Assembly: GCA_026982695.1 (NCBI GenBank)
Contig: JALSGS010000036.1
Coordinates: 1 to 55,155 of the forward strand
Direction of reading: 5' to 3'
Origin: Saprospiraceae bacterium
GTDB taxonomy: Bacteria; Bacteroidota; Bacteroidia; Chitinophagales; Saprospiraceae
Length of the DNA: 55,155 nt
Positions within the stretch are counted from its first letter, which is position 1; every line of letters begins with the position of its first letter. The position numbers were made by a program, and so were the translations under genes. The notes below the pieces were generated by a model. It did not search any database. It worked only from the letters and a program-made list of their open reading frames with translations, and had not been told where the DNA came from. This document shows, piece by piece, positions 17,901 to 25,764 of the stretch.

Positions 17901-18512
17901 ACCTGGCAACAGGTGGGCGACAAAATGTTTAAAAATGGCTATCCGGGCTTTATCGCTTACGGCACTTTTGTCGTCCCCAATATGCAAGCCTTTTCTGGCA
18001 ATAGCGGCGAGTTTATCCCTACTTATGTGGATTTGAGCGAATATATTGGCCAAGACATTCACGTGCGATTCCGCTTTGGCACCGATGAGCAAGTAGGTGG
18101 ACTGGGCTGGTTTGTAGACGACGTGGAGTTCATGGATCTAGTAAGCTACAACGGCCAGGCATGCGTCACTTCTGACCAGGGCGACCAGGCATGTGCTACC
18201 GCCGAGGGGAAGGGCACATTGGTCGAGTCGGCTTTCCCTACCAATACCGAAGAAGTAGCGCCTGACTTCCATTTAGGAGTATGGCCCAATCCCACCGACG
18301 GACAGCTAACGCTAAGCATTCGCGCTGATGAAGTGTTGTCCTTGTCAGCTACCGTGAGTACGGTCGATGGGCGCCAAGTCTTCGATGCGCAGTTCCTCAC
18401 TGGAGGCAATGAAGCGCGCACACTCGATCTGTCACATTTGCCAGCAGGCGTCTATTTCCTCAAGATCCAGTCTGATCGGGCTGCAATTGTGCGCAAGCTG
18501 ATTAAACAATAA
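14982..18512 (+). CDS. Secreted M36 (fungalysin-type) metalloprotease with T9SS sorting domain
   Basis: An 1176-residue extracellular zinc protease. In order: signal peptide (ends LLGQ); FTP-type propeptide (about 30-200); M36 catalytic region with a PA domain inserted at about 450-562 (GKIALIDRGGCQFGTKALKA); zinc motif H582-E-Y-G-H586 in IIAHEYGHGIS, with the third ligand in QMGEGWSDFMS; a DUF11-like domain from about 787 (ISKEMTEFIEAGEDIDVTI); a MAM/CBM-like domain (about 890-1050); and a type A T9SS tail from about 1096 (VWPNPTDGQLTLSI ... LPAGVYFLKI). It is exported by Sec and then T9SS, released or anchored at the surface, and probably feeds on protein. It has its own terminator. Confidence 0.93.
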   Translation: MKSVYSRLWAVCTLCMLAFSPLLGQGPHPALEVALRYLNDHHKEWGYTPEDIADVIVSDWYTDRTTGITRVYLKQRYEGIEVYNAINNFNIDKEGQVFFVGRRFVPHLAEKVNTTTPTLTAQQAVTAAFQHLDLAPTGNLRLWEQQGPHRFVFEATDDTREKVYAQLVWAPQKDGSVRLAWDILLAPVNSHDKWSMRIDATDGQLLDKDNWTLYCRAGGVSRSDAETAVARIQKQAEAAPVVVTDGATYNVFAIPLESPAHGPRSLVVNPHDSLASPYGWHDTNGEEGPEYTITRGNNVHAYQDRQDNGTSSGDEPDGGPELIFDFYYDDNAEPDSMIDAAVTNLFYMANVIHDLAYHYGFDEPAGNFQENTYGRGGIGGDPLIARAQSGAETGSTNNAFYSHSNDGSPASINMFVWTTAGARFLTVNAPAPVAGLYETGTASGWGAPITDQPVTGEVVEVDDGIFEPLASDGCETILNGDELDGKIALIDRGGCQFGTKALKAEQEGAIGVIICNFEDALVTMAPGSDGGSVTIPVVFISSVDCQTIRQYIGQGLEVSLLAPPQSGPERLDGDFDNGIIAHEYGHGISTRLTGGPSTACLNNAEQMGEGWSDFMSLITSVRPGDVGSQRRGVGTFVMRQPNDGRGIRRYPYSTDMSISPLTYGDVAGNTQVHAVGEVWANMLWDLYWAFVEEYGYDPDWYNGTGGNNMAVRLVFEGLKNQPCNPGFVDGRNAILAADEALFGGANQCLIWEVFARRGLGYYADQGDTDNAADQVESFEPFPLCVPELKISKEMTEFIEAGEDIDVTIQVVNHKPETLTGVTVTDEIPDGTIFKQGSANVPATVDGNTVIFDIGTMAYQDEQTITYQLMSDPANYSVTQFLDDVPNEDADDNWDYYFVGTSAPNIWQITDALSYSPDYSWGVEDIEGESRQVLELLVPYAVDGNQPTLRFYHYYETEAGFDGGVVDISTDGGNTWQQVGDKMFKNGYPGFIAYGTFVVPNMQAFSGNSGEFIPTYVDLSEYIGQDIHVRFRFGTDEQVGGLGWFVDDVEFMDLVSYNGQACVTSDQGDQACATAEGKGTLVESAFPTNTEEVAPDFHLGVWPNPTDGQLTLSIRADEVLSLSATVSTVDGRQVFDAQFLTGGNEARTLDLSHLPAGVYFLKIQSDRAAIVRKLIKQ

Positions 18513-18552
18513 TACACCGTATCCTATACGAGAGGTATAGATGGGTTGCCAA

Positions 18553-18590
18553 AGCGCCATCGGGGTTCAAGCCCGATGGCGCTGTTTTGT
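18553..18590 (+). terminator. Rho-independent terminator of the M36 protease
   Basis: AGCGCCATCGGG (18553-18564) and CCCGATGGCGCT (18572-18583) form a perfect 12-bp stem with a 7-nt loop, followed by GTTTTGTTTT. Confidence 0.9.
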
Positions 18591-18816
18591 TTTGGTTGTT
18601 TTGACTTTTTTAAAAAAAAATTGTATTAATCTTGGTTTTTTAGTGTTTTTTTTGTTTTGCAGAACAGCGTCAATTTATCGTGGGGCTGTGCTGGTGCTCG
18701 AGGCGATTTGGGTATGACAGTATAATTGCCCCATTGTATGCTGTAGCCTGAGGTTCTGAGCAGCGGTGGTTTGAGGGTGTATTTATTTTTTTGAATTATA
18801 AAACTGCATTAACCCT
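18591..18816. other. AT-rich intergenic region before the lipoprotein gene
   Basis: Together with the terminator it makes a 304-bp gap. It starts with T and A homopolymer runs. TAATCTTG at 18627-18634 is an imperfect -7-like element about 180 bp upstream of the next gene. No RNA gene or ORF can be supported. Confidence 0.3.
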
Positions 18817-19647
18817 ATGATCATCTCGATGTGGCGTTCGCTACTTCTGCTCGTCGTCTTTGTTAGTTGTCTTTCTTGTCGCCGAGGGACATTTGATTCT
18901 CCAAAATGGGCAATTGAGGGGCTGTGTGAGGGAAAAAAGATGTGTGTGCAGCTAGACATGCGCATGTGGCACTTTGTAGGCCCTGCTCAAGCAGCCGATA
19001 CTGCTTTAGTGCCTTTGACTGAACGCGCAATGGGCGTTCCCATTAGCTCATCTTGGCGCGTATCATTTGCTATTGACGCTAATGGACTGACGAGTGGCGT
19101 AATCGAGCGAAAGTATGCCGACAATGAGCCCCAATATCCCGAAGGAAGTTTAGGTCTTGTAGGCATGAGTACCGATGATCCCGTACATCGCATAGTGCTT
19201 TCCAGGGGTGATGTGCAGTGGTTTGATGCTCAAGGTAATGAACTAGCTAATGGCTGGCAAGGCGATGAGGAGACGGCCTGGTGGCAAATGTTTATCGATC
19301 AGCTGCATCCTCGTACATATGTATCCGATACTTTGTTTCAAGCCTTGTTGACGAGTATGGAATCACTAGGCCTTTCCCTTACCCATGTGAATAATCGGAT
19401 TGCAGTGATAAAGCAAGTGAACAATCAAGGCTATGTCAATTGGGTTGTCGATAAGCAATTGCAAGTAGTGTGTGGCATGGATGCCTATGATGCCGATGGA
19501 ATTTTAAATCATAGCCAGCGGCTTATCTTCAATAGCTCAGGTACTCCTTATTTGTACTGGTTTCGCACCTTTTATGACTCTCCACTCACAGGCAAACGGA
19601 TGATTTTTCATCGCGTAGCTGAGATTTCCAATCTTTTTATAGAATAA
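18817..19647 (+). CDS. Lipoprotein of unknown function
   Basis: A 276-residue protein that I cannot place in a family. The start MIISMWRSLLLLVVFVSC is a lipoprotein signal; LSC (Cys21) in FVSCLSCRR is the likely lipidation site, with Cys18 as the alternative. The body is acidic to neutral, with alternating strands (WRVSFAIDANGLTSGVIE, GVIERKYADNEPQYPEGSLG, LYWFRTFYDSPLTGKRMIF), and has the feel of a small beta-rich periplasmic lipoprotein. It lies between the terminator of the M36 gene and the lipase-like gene, which starts 80 bp downstream on the same strand. Co-transcription with the latter is possible but not shown. Confidence 0.7.
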   Translation: MIISMWRSLLLLVVFVSCLSCRRGTFDSPKWAIEGLCEGKKMCVQLDMRMWHFVGPAQAADTALVPLTERAMGVPISSSWRVSFAIDANGLTSGVIERKYADNEPQYPEGSLGLVGMSTDDPVHRIVLSRGDVQWFDAQGNELANGWQGDEETAWWQMFIDQLHPRTYVSDTLFQALLTSMESLGLSLTHVNNRIAVIKQVNNQGYVNWVVDKQLQVVCGMDAYDADGILNHSQRLIFNSSGTPYLYWFRTFYDSPLTGKRMIFHRVAEISNLFIE

Positions 19648-19727
19648 TAGAGTAGTAATCGGGGCACTGCACGCACTGATGAAAAAAATCAAAATGTATT
19701 GGGTTAAAAAAACAAAAATGAAGAAGC

Positions 19728-21110
19728 ATGTTGCATATGCTTAGCCGTAGTGTAGCTGTGTGGTCCTTATTGTTGTTGATAGGGTGTTGCACAGCACTAC
19801 CACTATACGCCTATCAAAGTAGGAATACTCTTTGGCTTGATGGTTTGGGAACGATGAGTAAAGGATGGGGGATTGCGCCTCAGGTGATGCAACTCCAAGG
19901 ATATGATCTCGTTGATCTCATAGGTGATGAACTTCCCTATACCATCTATCAGCCTTGGTTGGGGGTCGAGGAGACAGCCCAGGAGCTTGCTGGGCATCTG
20001 GCTCCTTATGACGATGTAATGGTGTTGGCACACGACTACGGAGGGTTGGTAGCCCGACAGTTAGCCAATATTTCCGATAATGTGTCCGCTTTGGTGTTAT
20101 TGGGCGTCCCTAATTATGGTTCGGGAGTATTGGAGTGGGCGGTGAAGCCATTGGAGGAGCCAGAAGGCAAAAGTGAAGCGCGAGTTTTTGTAGATCAGCT
20201 AAAAGTGATGAAGCAGGCTTTCGACTGTGAGGGTGACTGTGCGTTAATCGAATCTTTTGACAATTGGTTGGGGGAGCTGACTGATTCACCCCACTTGTAT
20301 GCCCCCATGTTTCCGGAAAGCCCAGTGCTTGACCAGCTCAACCAAAACCCGGGCAGTGTGCCTTATGTCGTTATCTATGGCACGGTGGAAGATTATTCCC
20401 TTTCGGGATTTCTCAATGCCTTTTACTTTAGCAATTTGAGTCCTTTCGGCAATATAATAGGCGATTGTGAAGCGTTTTTGTCCAACGTCAAAAAGCTCAG
20501 GCGAAAAAGAGCCTTGATTAAATCAGTAGTCAGCAGTCTGAATGGCTTTTTGAACAACCTAAAAAAATCAATTTCCGGCATTTCTGCAGATTCTCCCGAT
20601 GCGTTGGTGGGGGCTGTTTCCTCGATACTTCAGCAGCACGTACAACTGATGTTTGAGCAAATCGATGCGATAGCGAAGTACCATGAGGAGGTGGCCAAAG
20701 ACATGCGCTGCTTGCTGCTCAACAAATATCTGGAAAGCGAATGGTTGGTACACGTTTTGTCGGACAATAGTGTGAATCTCTATGAATTGGCCATTTGGGT
20801 GCCATCTTATTCGACCTGCTATTCTCTGTGTACAGAACAATTTCCCAGCGATCCTTATGAAGCGTTTTACGATTGTTTGCCGGCATGTTTGGGCGAAGAA
20901 CCCGTGTATGCATATGTGATAGAAGACAAGCACGATGGGTTGTTGTCACGAGCGGAGCAAGTGCTCGAAGGCGCGCAAAAGGTATATCACCTTCCTCAGC
21001 GCTACCACTTTGTAGAGCCTCGCATGCAAAATGGCTCCTTGCTCAACGACATTTTGGTACAGATTTTTGAAGGGGATGCAGGCCCAGCCTTTGTAGTGCC
21101 GAAAGAGTGA
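19728..21110 (+). CDS. Secreted alpha/beta-hydrolase (lipase-like) with Asp at the nucleophile position
   Basis: A 460-residue exported protein. The N-terminus MLHMLSRSVAVWSLLLLIGC fits either a lipoprotein signal (LIGC, Cys20) or a Sec signal cleaved near ALPLYA. Residues 34-130 read as a lipase core: TLWLDGLG (oxyanion strand), VMVLAHDYGGLVARQLA (nucleophile elbow) and ALVLLGVPNYGSG. In lipases the elbow is GHSxGG; here it is AHDYGG, with D103 where Ser is expected, as in epoxide hydrolases and dehalogenases. A helical insertion (about 245-340) and a four-Cys segment (about 364-386) follow. Then come candidate acid and His residues in DKHDGLLSRAE and RYHFVEP. It could be an Asp-nucleophile enzyme or an inactive homologue. 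Confidence 0.7.
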   Translation: MLHMLSRSVAVWSLLLLIGCCTALPLYAYQSRNTLWLDGLGTMSKGWGIAPQVMQLQGYDLVDLIGDELPYTIYQPWLGVEETAQELAGHLAPYDDVMVLAHDYGGLVARQLANISDNVSALVLLGVPNYGSGVLEWAVKPLEEPEGKSEARVFVDQLKVMKQAFDCEGDCALIESFDNWLGELTDSPHLYAPMFPESPVLDQLNQNPGSVPYVVIYGTVEDYSLSGFLNAFYFSNLSPFGNIIGDCEAFLSNVKKLRRKRALIKSVVSSLNGFLNNLKKSISGISADSPDALVGAVSSILQQHVQLMFEQIDAIAKYHEEVAKDMRCLLLNKYLESEWLVHVLSDNSVNLYELAIWVPSYSTCYSLCTEQFPSDPYEAFYDCLPACLGEEPVYAYVIEDKHDGLLSRAEQVLEGAQKVYHLPQRYHFVEPRMQNGSLLNDILVQIFEGDAGPAFVVPKE

Positions 21111-21179
21111 AGGAGTACTCGCACCATCAATCAATAGATGGCGTTTTTTACACCTTTTGCAATAGCGCGATCTGAGCGT

Positions 21180-21656
21180 TTAAGGCGCTACTTCTTCGAA
21201 AAAACATTGGATGAGTTCGTGCTCATAACCACGGTTTTGAGCCCATCTGTAGAGTTTTTGTCGGCGTCGGGCCAGCGGCATATCTGCGAGTTGTTCCCAC
21301 TTTTTCTGTAGTTGTGCCCTCACTGCGGTTCGATATTCAGCTTCGTCGAGCTCGGTCAAGGCCTGGCGAATACAGTACTCAGAGATGTTGCGCGCTTTTA
21401 GCTCGCGCACCAGCCGTGGTCGTCCCCAGCCCTTTATGCGGAATTTGCCGCGCACGAAGGATCGCGCAAAGCGACTTTCGTCGAGAAATCCTTCCTCAAT
21501 CAAATGGCAAATCACCGCATCGCGATCTGCTCCCCATACACCTAACTCATTGAGCTTTCGTTGCACCTCTTGGTGGCAGCGGTCTTGATAGGCGCAGTAG
21601 CGTTCGAGCTTCCGAATGGCTTGCTGGCGTGTCAGTTGGTAGCGTCTTTTTGCCAA
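21180..21656 (-). CDS. recX: RecX regulatory protein
   Basis: A 158-residue protein with the three-helix repeats of RecX, which binds the RecA filament and modulates its activity in recombination and SOS control. Diagnostic stretches are RQQAIRKLERYCAYQDRCHQE, ICHLIEEGFLDESRFARSFVRGKF and IKGWGRPRLVRELKARNIS. The length is normal. recA is not in the window. It is divergent from grpE (113 bp gap) and converges on the hydrolase gene. A weak stem (CCATC/GATGG, 21124-21141) followed by T6 lies between the two stops. Confidence 0.9.
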   Translation of the reverse strand: MAKRRYQLTRQQAIRKLERYCAYQDRCHQEVQRKLNELGVWGADRDAVICHLIEEGFLDESRFARSFVRGKFRIKGWGRPRLVRELKARNISEYCIRQALTELDEAEYRTAVRAQLQKKWEQLADMPLARRRQKLYRWAQNRGYEHELIQCFFEEVAP

Positions 21657-21769
21657 ACCTGTTCGAATGTTTTTTGTTGTAAAACCGGGCTACTGCCAAA
21701 ATGGCGCAGCGCCTTATATGGCAAGCATATTGATAAAAACTACAAAGAGTGTAAAAAATTACGAGCCGT

Positions 21770-22372
21770 ATGAGTAATAAAGAAAAAAAGAAAATAACTG
21801 TTGAAACGCCCGATGCTATGGAATCGTCTGCTGCTACTGATGAAGCACAAGAAGCAACTAAGGATGATGTGAAAGTCGCTGACAATGATCAAAAAATAGA
21901 AGATTCGATAGCACAATTGGAAGAGGAAAACGAACGACTAAAACGGGAAGTATCTGGGTTGAAGGACAAGTATCTTCGGCTGATGGCTGAATTTGACAAT
22001 TATCGCAAGCGCACGCTCAAGGAGCGGGCTGAAATCATCGATCAAGCTGCACGCGACACAATGACAGCTATCTTGCCCGTATTGGACGATTTTGACAGGG
22101 CAAAAGCTTCGGCTGAGGCGCCCGACAGTAAGGAGCAATTTAGCGAAGGAGTGAATCTGGTATATCAAAAGCTGTACAAGGCCTTGGCTTCAAGAGGGCT
22201 AGAGCCAATGGATAGTACGGGGCAAGACTTTAATCCCGACGAGCATGAAGCTATCTCGGAAGTGCCAGCTCCCTCTGAAGAAATGAAGGGAAAGGTGGTT
22301 GATACGGTGGAAAAAGGATACAAATTGAAAGGCAAGATTATCCGCCATGCCAAAGTAGTGGTGGGCAAGTGA
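21770..22372 (+). CDS. grpE: GrpE nucleotide-exchange factor
   Basis: A 200-residue GrpE, which releases ADP from DnaK and so drives the chaperone cycle. The N-terminus is acidic and disordered, followed by a long coiled coil (IAQLEEENERLKREVSGLKD) and the conserved block YLRLMAEFDNYRKRTLKER. The beta domain contains PVLDDFDRA, GVNLVYQKLYKAL and FNPDEHEAISEVP and ends GYKLKGKIIRHAKVVVGK. dnaJ follows 229 bp downstream on the same strand, so the pair is probably one heat-shock unit. No CIRCE element and no hrcA are visible. Confidence 0.97.
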   Translation: MSNKEKKKITVETPDAMESSAATDEAQEATKDDVKVADNDQKIEDSIAQLEEENERLKREVSGLKDKYLRLMAEFDNYRKRTLKERAEIIDQAARDTMTAILPVLDDFDRAKASAEAPDSKEQFSEGVNLVYQKLYKALASRGLEPMDSTGQDFNPDEHEAISEVPAPSEEMKGKVVDTVEKGYKLKGKIIRHAKVVVGK

Positions 22373-22390
22373 GGTGCAAATACAAAAAAG

Positions 22391-22493
22391 CATATGCTTG
22401 TACAGAAGCATATGAGGAGAACTATGCGACCTGCTTTGCAAATGCCATTTGATACCAGCCTGGAGTAATTTTGCCCCTCTACTTCAGGCTGGT
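22391..22493 (+). other. Two hairpins between grpE and dnaJ
   Basis: The first is CATATGCTT/AAGCATATG (22391-22399 and 22406-22414; perfect 9-bp stem, 6-nt loop). The second is ACCAGCCTGGAGTA/TACTTCAGGCTGGT (22454-22467 and 22480-22493; 14-bp stem with one G-T pair, 12-nt loop). Neither is followed by a T run, so they look like mRNA structures or processing sites rather than terminators. Confidence 0.5.
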
Positions 22494-22601
22494 TTCGCAT
22501 ATAGTGAAAGGGCGATACAGGATAGTGTGATCGTTGTTTAGGGACTGTTGTAGGTCAAGATAATTAAGACTCATAAGACTCACTCCAACTAGTGGACAAA
22601 C

Positions 22602-23762
22602 ATGGCCAAGAAAGACTACTACGAAATACTGGGCATTTCGCGCAATGCCACAGAAGTGGAGATCAAAAAGGCATATCGAAAGATCGCCTTGAAATATCAT
22701 CCCGATCGCAATCCCGGCGACAAAGTTGCTGAAGAGAAGTTTAAAGAAGCTGCTGAAGCCTACGGGGTGCTTTCCGACCCTGAAAAACGAGCCCGTTACG
22801 ATCGCTACGGCCATGCCGGCCTAGAGGGTGGTGCAGGCGGATTCTCCGGTGGCATGACAATGGAAGACATCTTCGAACACTTTAGCGACATTTTTGGTGA
22901 CTTTGGCGGCAGCCCCTTTGAACAGTTCTTTGGTGGGAGCACGCGTCGGCGTCGGCCGCGAGGACAACGCGGTGCCAACCTGCGCGTGAAGGTCAAGCTC
23001 ACCCTTGAGGAAATCGCAAAAGGAACAACCAAGCGCATTAAGGTCAGAAAGCAGGTAGCTTGCGAGGAGTGTGGCGGTAGTGGTGCCAAAGACAGTAGTT
23101 CTGTGCAGGTGTGTACTACCTGCCGGGGAGCAGGACAGGTGCGGCAAATTCGCCAGACTTTTCTCGGTCAAATGGCCACTACAACTACTTGCCCCACTTG
23201 CCACGGCAGTGGCCGCGTGGTAGTAGCCAATTGCCCATCGTGTAAGGGGGAAGGCCGCGTCATGGGTGAAGAAACCATCGATATTGAAATCCCCGCTGGG
23301 GTAGAAGAAGGCATGCAACTCTCGCTGTCGGGCAAGGGCAATGCGGGCGTACGAGGCGGGGCACCAGGCGATTTGCTCATCACGGTAGAAGAAGTAGCAC
23401 ACGAACATCTGCAGCGCGATGGTATGAACGTCATCTATGAGCTGTACCTCAATTTTGCTGATGCGGCGCTCGGTACTTCAGTAGAGGTGCCTACATTGGA
23501 CGGTAAAGTAAAGATCAAGGTTCCAGCAGGCACGCAGGCCGGCAAAATTTTTCGCCTCAAGGGCAAAGGATTGCCTTCCGTCCAATCATATGGACGTGGC
23601 GATCAGCTGATCCATGTCAATATATGGACGCCTAAGAAACTCAACGATAAGGAACGAGCACTGCTCGAACAAATGCGTGCAATGCCTCATTTCCAGCCTA
23701 GCCCAGGCAAGTCAGAAAAGAGCTTTTTCGAAAAAATGAAGGACTACTTCAAAGGCGAATGA
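22602..23762 (+). CDS. dnaJ: Chaperone DnaJ (Hsp40)
   Basis: A complete 386-residue type I DnaJ. The J domain (1-70) has the HPD triad at H33-P34-D35. It is followed by a Gly/Phe-rich linker ([19 protein letters not shown]) and four zinc-binding CxxCxGxG repeats ([32 protein letters not shown]). The C-terminal substrate domains are present ([33 protein letters not shown]). It delivers unfolded clients to DnaK and stimulates its ATPase. It is linked to grpE upstream; dnaK is not in the window. Confidence 0.98.
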   Translation: MAKKDYYEILGISRNATEVEIKKAYRKIALKYHPDRNPGDKVAEEKFKEAAEAYGVLSDPEKRARYDRYGHAGLEGGAGGFSGGMTMEDIFEHFSDIFGDFGGSPFEQFFGGSTRRRRPRGQRGANLRVKVKLTLEEIAKGTTKRIKVRKQVACEECGGSGAKDSSSVQVCTTCRGAGQVRQIRQTFLGQMATTTTCPTCHGSGRVVVANCPSCKGEGRVMGEETIDIEIPAGVEEGMQLSLSGKGNAGVRGGAPGDLLITVEEVAHEHLQRDGMNVIYELYLNFADAALGTSVEVPTLDGKVKIKVPAGTQAGKIFRLKGKGLPSVQSYGRGDQLIHVNIWTPKKLNDKERALLEQMRAMPHFQPSPGKSEKSFFEKMKDYFKGE

Positions 23763-23886
23763 CACTCGAGACGTAGCATTCATGCAGGAGTACGACCACG
23801 CAGTTTGACATTGTGGTGGTGTGTAGCACTTTGCACTTTGGCAAATCGCTTGCTATGTAAGGTGATGGCGTGCCATGTCTTTAGTG

Positions 23887-23894
23887 TAGCTTTG
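23887..23894 (+). promoter_or_regulatory. Candidate -7 element of the exported-protein gene
   Basis: TAGCTTTG matches TAnnTTTG exactly and lies 49 bp upstream of the ATG at 23944. A correctly spaced TTG at -33 is not evident. Confidence 0.35.
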
Positions 23895-23943
23895 CCACTC
23901 ACCATCTCATAGGGAATTTTCCTACTTAACTAAAAAATGAGTG

Positions 23944-24624
23944 ATGCGACCTGTGTGGAAAGTGATTGCATTTATTGGCATGCTCGTGCCATCGGCCGTA
24001 CTCGAAGGGCAGCCGTATTCGGCGATGCAACACATCGTCCGGCTCAAAGAGGGATTGTTGGTCGTAGTGTTGCCCACTCAACACAAAAAGATTGCTGAGT
24101 TGGAACGGCTGTTGTCCTCGCCCGAACTTTCTGACCGAAGCCGCCATCGACTCAGTCGCATATTGCGCGATACGCGCCAAGAGGTGGCCACGTTGCAATC
24201 GGCTTTGCAATCGGCCTTCCGCGATGCCTACCGCTTCTCCCAAGTGGCTTTTGTGACTGATGATGAGTGGCGGAGCAGGCCGCTTGAAGCTTTGTCCTTA
24301 CGCGACATTAAGGGTGCAGCGGTACCACTGCCTACTAACGGTGCTGTTTATTTTGCAGCATTGGGCCGTACTGATGCTCAGGCAGGTAGTAGCATGGAAG
24401 CCATGATTATCCATGATAGTGCAAAACAGCGCTTACAGCGCCCCTTTCCGTATTATGCACGCCGTTATCCACCTGCAGCTATCTTGGATGCCTTGTTGGG
24501 CGTGCCGGATGCTACGCATCGCCATACCCAAAAAATGGTTGCCCGCATGAACCGCAAACTATTTCGATATCATCAGGAAGTGGTGGCACAACAACGCGTA
24601 GATTCTGTGTCAGTAGTTCATTGA
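23944..24624 (+). CDS. Exported protein of unknown function
   Basis: About 226 residues with a signal peptide (MRPVWKVIAFIGMLVPSAVLEGQ). Residues about 25-80 form a charged helical hairpin (KKIAELERLLSSPELSDRSR, ILRDTRQEVATLQSALQSAF). A compact domain with strands such as FSQVAFVTDDEW and NGAVYFAALGR follows, and then a basic C-terminus (RHTQKMVARMNRKLFRYHQ). Proteins of this general type are frequent in Bacteroidota, but I know no function. The ATG at 23944 is preceded by an in-frame GTG, which I reject because the ATG gives the standard signal. It converges on rsmI, with 29 bp between the stops. Confidence 0.7.
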   Translation: MRPVWKVIAFIGMLVPSAVLEGQPYSAMQHIVRLKEGLLVVVLPTQHKKIAELERLLSSPELSDRSRHRLSRILRDTRQEVATLQSALQSAFRDAYRFSQVAFVTDDEWRSRPLEALSLRDIKGAAVPLPTNGAVYFAALGRTDAQAGSSMEAMIIHDSAKQRLQRPFPYYARRYPPAAILDALLGVPDATHRHTQKMVARMNRKLFRYHQEVVAQQRVDSVSVVH

Positions 24625-24653
24625 ATCGCACCGTCGAAGCAATATCTAACCTG

Positions 24654-25367
24654 TTATTGGCCCAACAGAAATACTGCAGGTCTTTTGTGAAAATCGGCAG
24701 GGGGACGCGTGCGCCATTGAGCAATTGTACGGGTGTATATCCATTGGGTGGGCAAAGTCAGATCGCAAGCAATGCACAGTGCTGTATGGGGGGATAGCAT
24801 TGTGATAAGTGTTTTGAATAGCGAGTGGTTTCGGTAAGGCGTTTCGATAAAAATTTGCGTGGTGCCCATACGGTGCACTTGCTGCTCTAAGCGCCGCAGT
24901 TGCCGCACGAGCTGGCGTTGTGTACGTGGCAGGTAGCCGTGAAAGCAAAACTGCTGGCCGTTGAAACCCGAACCCATAAGGGCAAGCAGTATGGCATTGG
25001 GCCCTACCAGTGGCACTACGGACAACCCTTCTGCTTGTGCCAAACGTACTAGTTGGGCGCCAGGATCGGCTATTGCTGGGCAACCCGCCTCTGAAAGCAA
25101 ACCCACCCCATGTCCCTGGCGCAAAGGTGTGAGCAAGCTGGCTACTTGAGCAGGTGGTGTGTGCTCGTTGAGCTCTTCGATGTGTAGCTCCTGAATAGCA
25201 TAAGGCGGATGAGTGGCTTTGATAAATCGTCGCGCTGTACGTGCGCGCTCCACGACAAAATAACGCAATGCATGTATGTGTTCCACTACATAAGGTGGAA
25301 TGGTGTGCATACTGTCCGGGCCAAGGGGGGTGGGAATGAGATAAAGTGCTGCGGGCATGAAGTGCAT
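24654..25367 (-). CDS. rsmI: RsmI-like SAM-dependent tetrapyrrole-type methyltransferase (short form)
   Basis: A short (about 237-residue) Bacteroidota homologue of RsmI, which 2'-O-methylates C1402 of 16S rRNA. Motifs: ALYLIPTPLGPDS, YFVVERARTARRFI, GLLSEAGCPAIADPGAQLV, VPLVGPNAILLALMGSGFNG, IFIETPYRNHSLF and DLHKRP-type end FHKRPAVFLLG. Two starts are possible, the ATG at 25367 or the one at 25358 (MPAALYLIP). An exact -7 element ends only 7 bp before 25367, so the transcript would be nearly leaderless. Some genomes carry both this short type and a classic RsmI, so the rRNA target is a family-based inference. Divergent from atpB. Confidence 0.85.
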   Translation of the reverse strand: MHFMPAALYLIPTPLGPDSMHTIPPYVVEHIHALRYFVVERARTARRFIKATHPPYAIQELHIEELNEHTPPAQVASLLTPLRQGHGVGLLSEAGCPAIADPGAQLVRLAQAEGLSVVPLVGPNAILLALMGSGFNGQQFCFHGYLPRTQRQLVRQLRRLEQQVHRMGTTQIFIETPYRNHSLFKTLITMLSPHTALCIACDLTLPTQWIYTRTIAQWRTRPPADFHKRPAVFLLGQ

Positions 25368-25374
25368 TTTGATG

Positions 25375-25382
25375 CAAAGGTA
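25375..25382 (-). promoter_or_regulatory. -7 element of rsmI
   Basis: TACCTTTG on the minus strand (25382-25375) is an exact Bacteroidota -7 match. Its distance to the start codon implies a transcript beginning within a few bases of the ATG. No clear -33 element is seen. Confidence 0.45.
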
Positions 25383-25680
25383 GTATGCTGCAGGTTTCGT
25401 CTTAGTGCTGCGCACAAACGTGAAACAACTGGCAGTCTCTTGGTAGGCCTTGCGTTGAGTTGCGTTGAATATTGTATTGCAGTTTTTTTTTGCTTCAAAA
25501 TAGCAGATGTATGCCTTCTGATTCATGAAAAAATGCTCATTTATTTTTGTTTTTTCGCCCTGTCAAATTTTGCGTTTGCCAAATGAAATTTGGTTGTCGT
25601 GAGCGCGCGTAGGGATAACGCCTTGAGATGTGCTTGGCCTACAGCCATCTTTGCGGGTTGTGCATAAAGTTGTGATATGG

Positions 25681-25713
25681 TTTTTTTTAAAACAAGGCTA
25701 TGCGCTACCTTTG
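25681..25713 (+). promoter_or_regulatory. Promoter of the ATP synthase operon
   Basis: TACCTTTG at 25706-25713 is an exact Bacteroidota -7 match, and a T-rich tract (T8 ending at 25688) sits about 18-19 bp upstream in the -33 position. The atpB ATG follows 51 bp downstream. Confidence 0.6.
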
Positions 25714-25764
25714 CGCCGTCTTTTGAAAGAGGTGCCTGGCTAAAATTGAAAACGGTTACTTAGC

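Noticed and set aside
21700-21769. CIRCE heat-shock operator in front of grpE
   Set aside because: No TTAGCACTC/GAGTGCTAA inverted repeat is present.
24646-25377. 243-codon minus-strand frame overlapping rsmI
   Set aside because: It is an alternative frame of rsmI with a low-complexity Ser/Thr/Ala translation; the rsmI frame has all family motifs.
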